From positions 1 through 64,000 of the forward strand of contig JAGONT010000004.1 of the NCBI GenBank assembly GCA_017992885.1: a stretch of 64,000 nucleotides of DNA. Reading direction: 5' to 3'. The notes beneath the pieces are model-generated. The model was given only the letters and a program-made list of their open reading frames with translations. It did no database searches and was not told where the DNA came from. This DNA comes from Alphaproteobacteria bacterium (lineage in GTDB: Bacteria; Pseudomonadota; Alphaproteobacteria; UBA9655). Position numbers and translations under genes: made by a program. Positions 62,948 to 64,000 of this stretch are shown in pieces; the stretch's first letter is position 1, and the number at the start of each line of letters is the position of its first letter.

Positions 62948-63752
62948 AAAAAGAGTTTTCATTGGGGTAAGCCTCATTAGTCTTATTATCTTAATTCTCT
63001 ATGTATTTTTAGATATTTTTTATTGGAGTCACTTTCGCTCCATGCAAGATACTCTTTGGACCCTGCAGAGCATTGATGTAAGAGGACTCCGAGAGCTTAA
63101 GGCTTCAGGAGGAACATCCGTTCGTTTCTCAGATCTTCAAAAACGGTTAAGCCATATCCAAGGGCCTAAAATTATTGTTGATGGAATGGCAGAATATCAT
63201 GGATATATTCACGGCATTCCAACCAACTTTTTTGCCTACCAACGTAAAGGATCTCCTGAATTAAAGCATCTCATTCGACGGTGGTTTTTTACAGGCACCA
63301 CGGCTATCCAGCCTGAATTAGTGATCTCTGAATCCGTAGAAGCCAAAAAGTATGGTTTTGACTATAAAAAAGTTAACATTGGCAGTCAGTTTATTGAAAC
63401 TGAAGAAAATATTGACGAGATCGTCTCTTTTTTCGATACCCTTCCAGAAAATGTCTGGCTTCATTTCCACTGTGCTCATGGACAAGGACGTACCTCTATT
63501 TTACTTGTTATGTTAGACACGTTTAAAAATGCCCCTCTTGTTTCAATCAATGACATTGTTAAACGTCAAACGCTTTTAGGTTCAGAGGACTTATTTAACA
63601 CTGACGTTTGGAAAGATGGAACCTATGACAAACAAATGCTTGAAGCTCGAAAAAGATTTATTGAAGAATTCTACCAATTTGTTTGTCAACGAAAGGCTGG
63701 AGGAATACAACGCTGGTCAGATTGGCGCCAGTCAAAAAGACCCCATGCATGA
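62928..63752 (+). CDS. membrane-anchored PTP-like phytase-type phosphatase 2
   Basis: 274 residues, paralogue of the upstream gene along its whole length and overlapping it by 20 nt, so translation is probably coupled. N-terminal helix V-F-I-G-V-S-L-I-S-L-I-I-L-I-L-Y; P-loop H-C182-A-H-G-Q-G-R188-T-S; D-G-M-A-E-Y-H-G-Y-I-H-G-I-P as substrate segment; both proteins end in Q-R-K-A-G-G-I-Q-R-W-S-D-W. As in copy 1, V-N-I-G-S-Q-F stands where the phytase general-acid Asp is expected. Either periplasmic/surface phosphate scavenging or host-directed dephosphorylation is possible; sequence does not decide. Confidence 0.85.
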   Translation: MKYLLTKKRVFIGVSLISLIILILYVFLDIFYWSHFRSMQDTLWTLQSIDVRGLRELKASGGTSVRFSDLQKRLSHIQGPKIIVDGMAEYHGYIHGIPTNFFAYQRKGSPELKHLIRRWFFTGTTAIQPELVISESVEAKKYGFDYKKVNIGSQFIETEENIDEIVSFFDTLPENVWLHFHCAHGQGRTSILLVMLDTFKNAPLVSINDIVKRQTLLGSEDLFNTDVWKDGTYDKQMLEARKRFIEEFYQFVCQRKAGGIQRWSDWRQSKRPHA

Positions 63753-63797
63753 AGGCAGCACGAACTCATCTATCATTTCGAATTCTCTTCTCTAAAA

Positions 63798-64000
63798 TCA
63801 AAGTGTCGCTTTAAATTGGGCCAGAAGGGCTTGCTCATTTGCTTTGACTGCATGCAAATGCCTTTCTTTCACATGTCCATAACCCCGAATGTGCTCAGGA
63901 AGGGAGGCCAGAGAAAGGGCAATCTCATAATTATCAGGCGTAAGATGGTCTAAAAGGTAAAGAATCAGGTCCTCGTAATCCTTGATCAAGGCACGCTCTT
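63798..64000 (-). CDS. indolepyruvate ferredoxin oxidoreductase-like, C-terminal fragment
   Basis: The frame runs off the window; 67 residues are visible to the stop at 63798-63800. L-P-E-H-I-R-G-Y-G-H-V-K-E-R-H-L is the signature at the C-terminal end of large indolepyruvate ferredoxin oxidoreductase-type proteins (DUF6537 region), which oxidatively decarboxylate aryl pyruvates to acyl-CoA. The catalytic part is outside, so integrity cannot be judged. Confidence 0.7.
   Translation of the reverse strand, partial: ERALIKDYEDLILYLLDHLTPDNYEIALSLASLPEHIRGYGHVKERHLHAVKANEQALLAQFKATL

Noticed and set aside
1-64000. CRISPR array, rRNA operon, prophage or riboswitch
   Set aside because: No regularly spaced direct repeats, no rRNA-like stretch, no phage structural or integrase genes, and no recognisable riboswitch consensus were seen.

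Overview
The window looks like a piece of chromosome from an AT-rich, Gram-negative alphaproteobacterium. The gene content would suit an amoeba- or protist-associated lineage such as Holosporales/Paracaedibacterales, but that placement is inference from gene order and protein flavour; there is no rRNA in the window. Signs for it are the addB-addA-trxA cluster, the tRNA-Leu/tig/clpP/clpX block, the complete mraZ-to-ftsZ (dcw) cluster, LPS export genes (lptD, lptF, lptG), a heptosyltransferase, a tandem pair of membrane-anchored PTP-like phytase-type phosphatases, and several secreted proteins of unknown function.

Layout. 1-1.9 kb is a small-gene accessory region: a CsbD-like fragment, a Cys-rich secreted protein, two DUF3309 micro-proteins that are identical inverted copies, and between them a SpeD (AdoMet decarboxylase)-like gene split by a G7 tract. 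2.2-9.8 kb (minus) carries a GT9 glycosyltransferase and addB-addA-trxA for recombinational repair. 10.2-15.5 kb is mixed: an AT-rich acyltransferase-3, a FadL/OmpP1-type porin, a lipoprotein, an exported Fe-type superoxide dismutase, Trm112-like, a Lon-N-domain protein and a LOG family protein. 15.5-17.0 kb (plus) is psd-pssA, for phosphatidylethanolamine synthesis. 17.1-34.9 kb (minus) is the intact dcw cluster mraZ-rsmH-ftsL-ftsI-murE-murF-mraY-murD-ftsW-murG-murC-murB-ddl-ftsQ-ftsA-ftsZ, headed by a clear MraZ operator/promoter. 35-42.5 kb holds transporters (CitMHS/NhaD-like, OPT), a DEAD-box helicase, an AhpD-like protein, ruvX and unknowns.

42.5-49.3 kb is outer-membrane biogenesis: lptF-lptG-lptD on minus, diverging from surA-rsmA on plus, with no pdxA between surA and rsmA. 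49.4-55.1 kb has a second Cys-rich secreted protein, a DUF192 protein, tRNA-Pro(TGG) and the fabD-fabG-acpP-fabF-mltG run. 55.3-57.7 kb is a mobile/accessory pocket: a 111-bp element with 14-bp terminal inverted repeats, a secreted 539-residue protein with a Lys-rich linker and a possible HicA-like C-terminal domain, and a degraded IS5-type transposase. 57.7-61.4 kb is tRNA-Leu(TAG)-tig-clpP-clpX. 61.5-64 kb holds a tiny membrane protein, the two PTP-like phosphatases and the 3' end of an indolepyruvate oxidoreductase-like gene.

Most of the window is ordinary envelope, division, lipid and proteostasis machinery. The items most worth a second look are the SpeD-like gene with a canonical -1 slippery heptamer lying inside a perfect 152-bp inverted repeat, the tandem PTP pair, and the secreted possible HicA-like protein.
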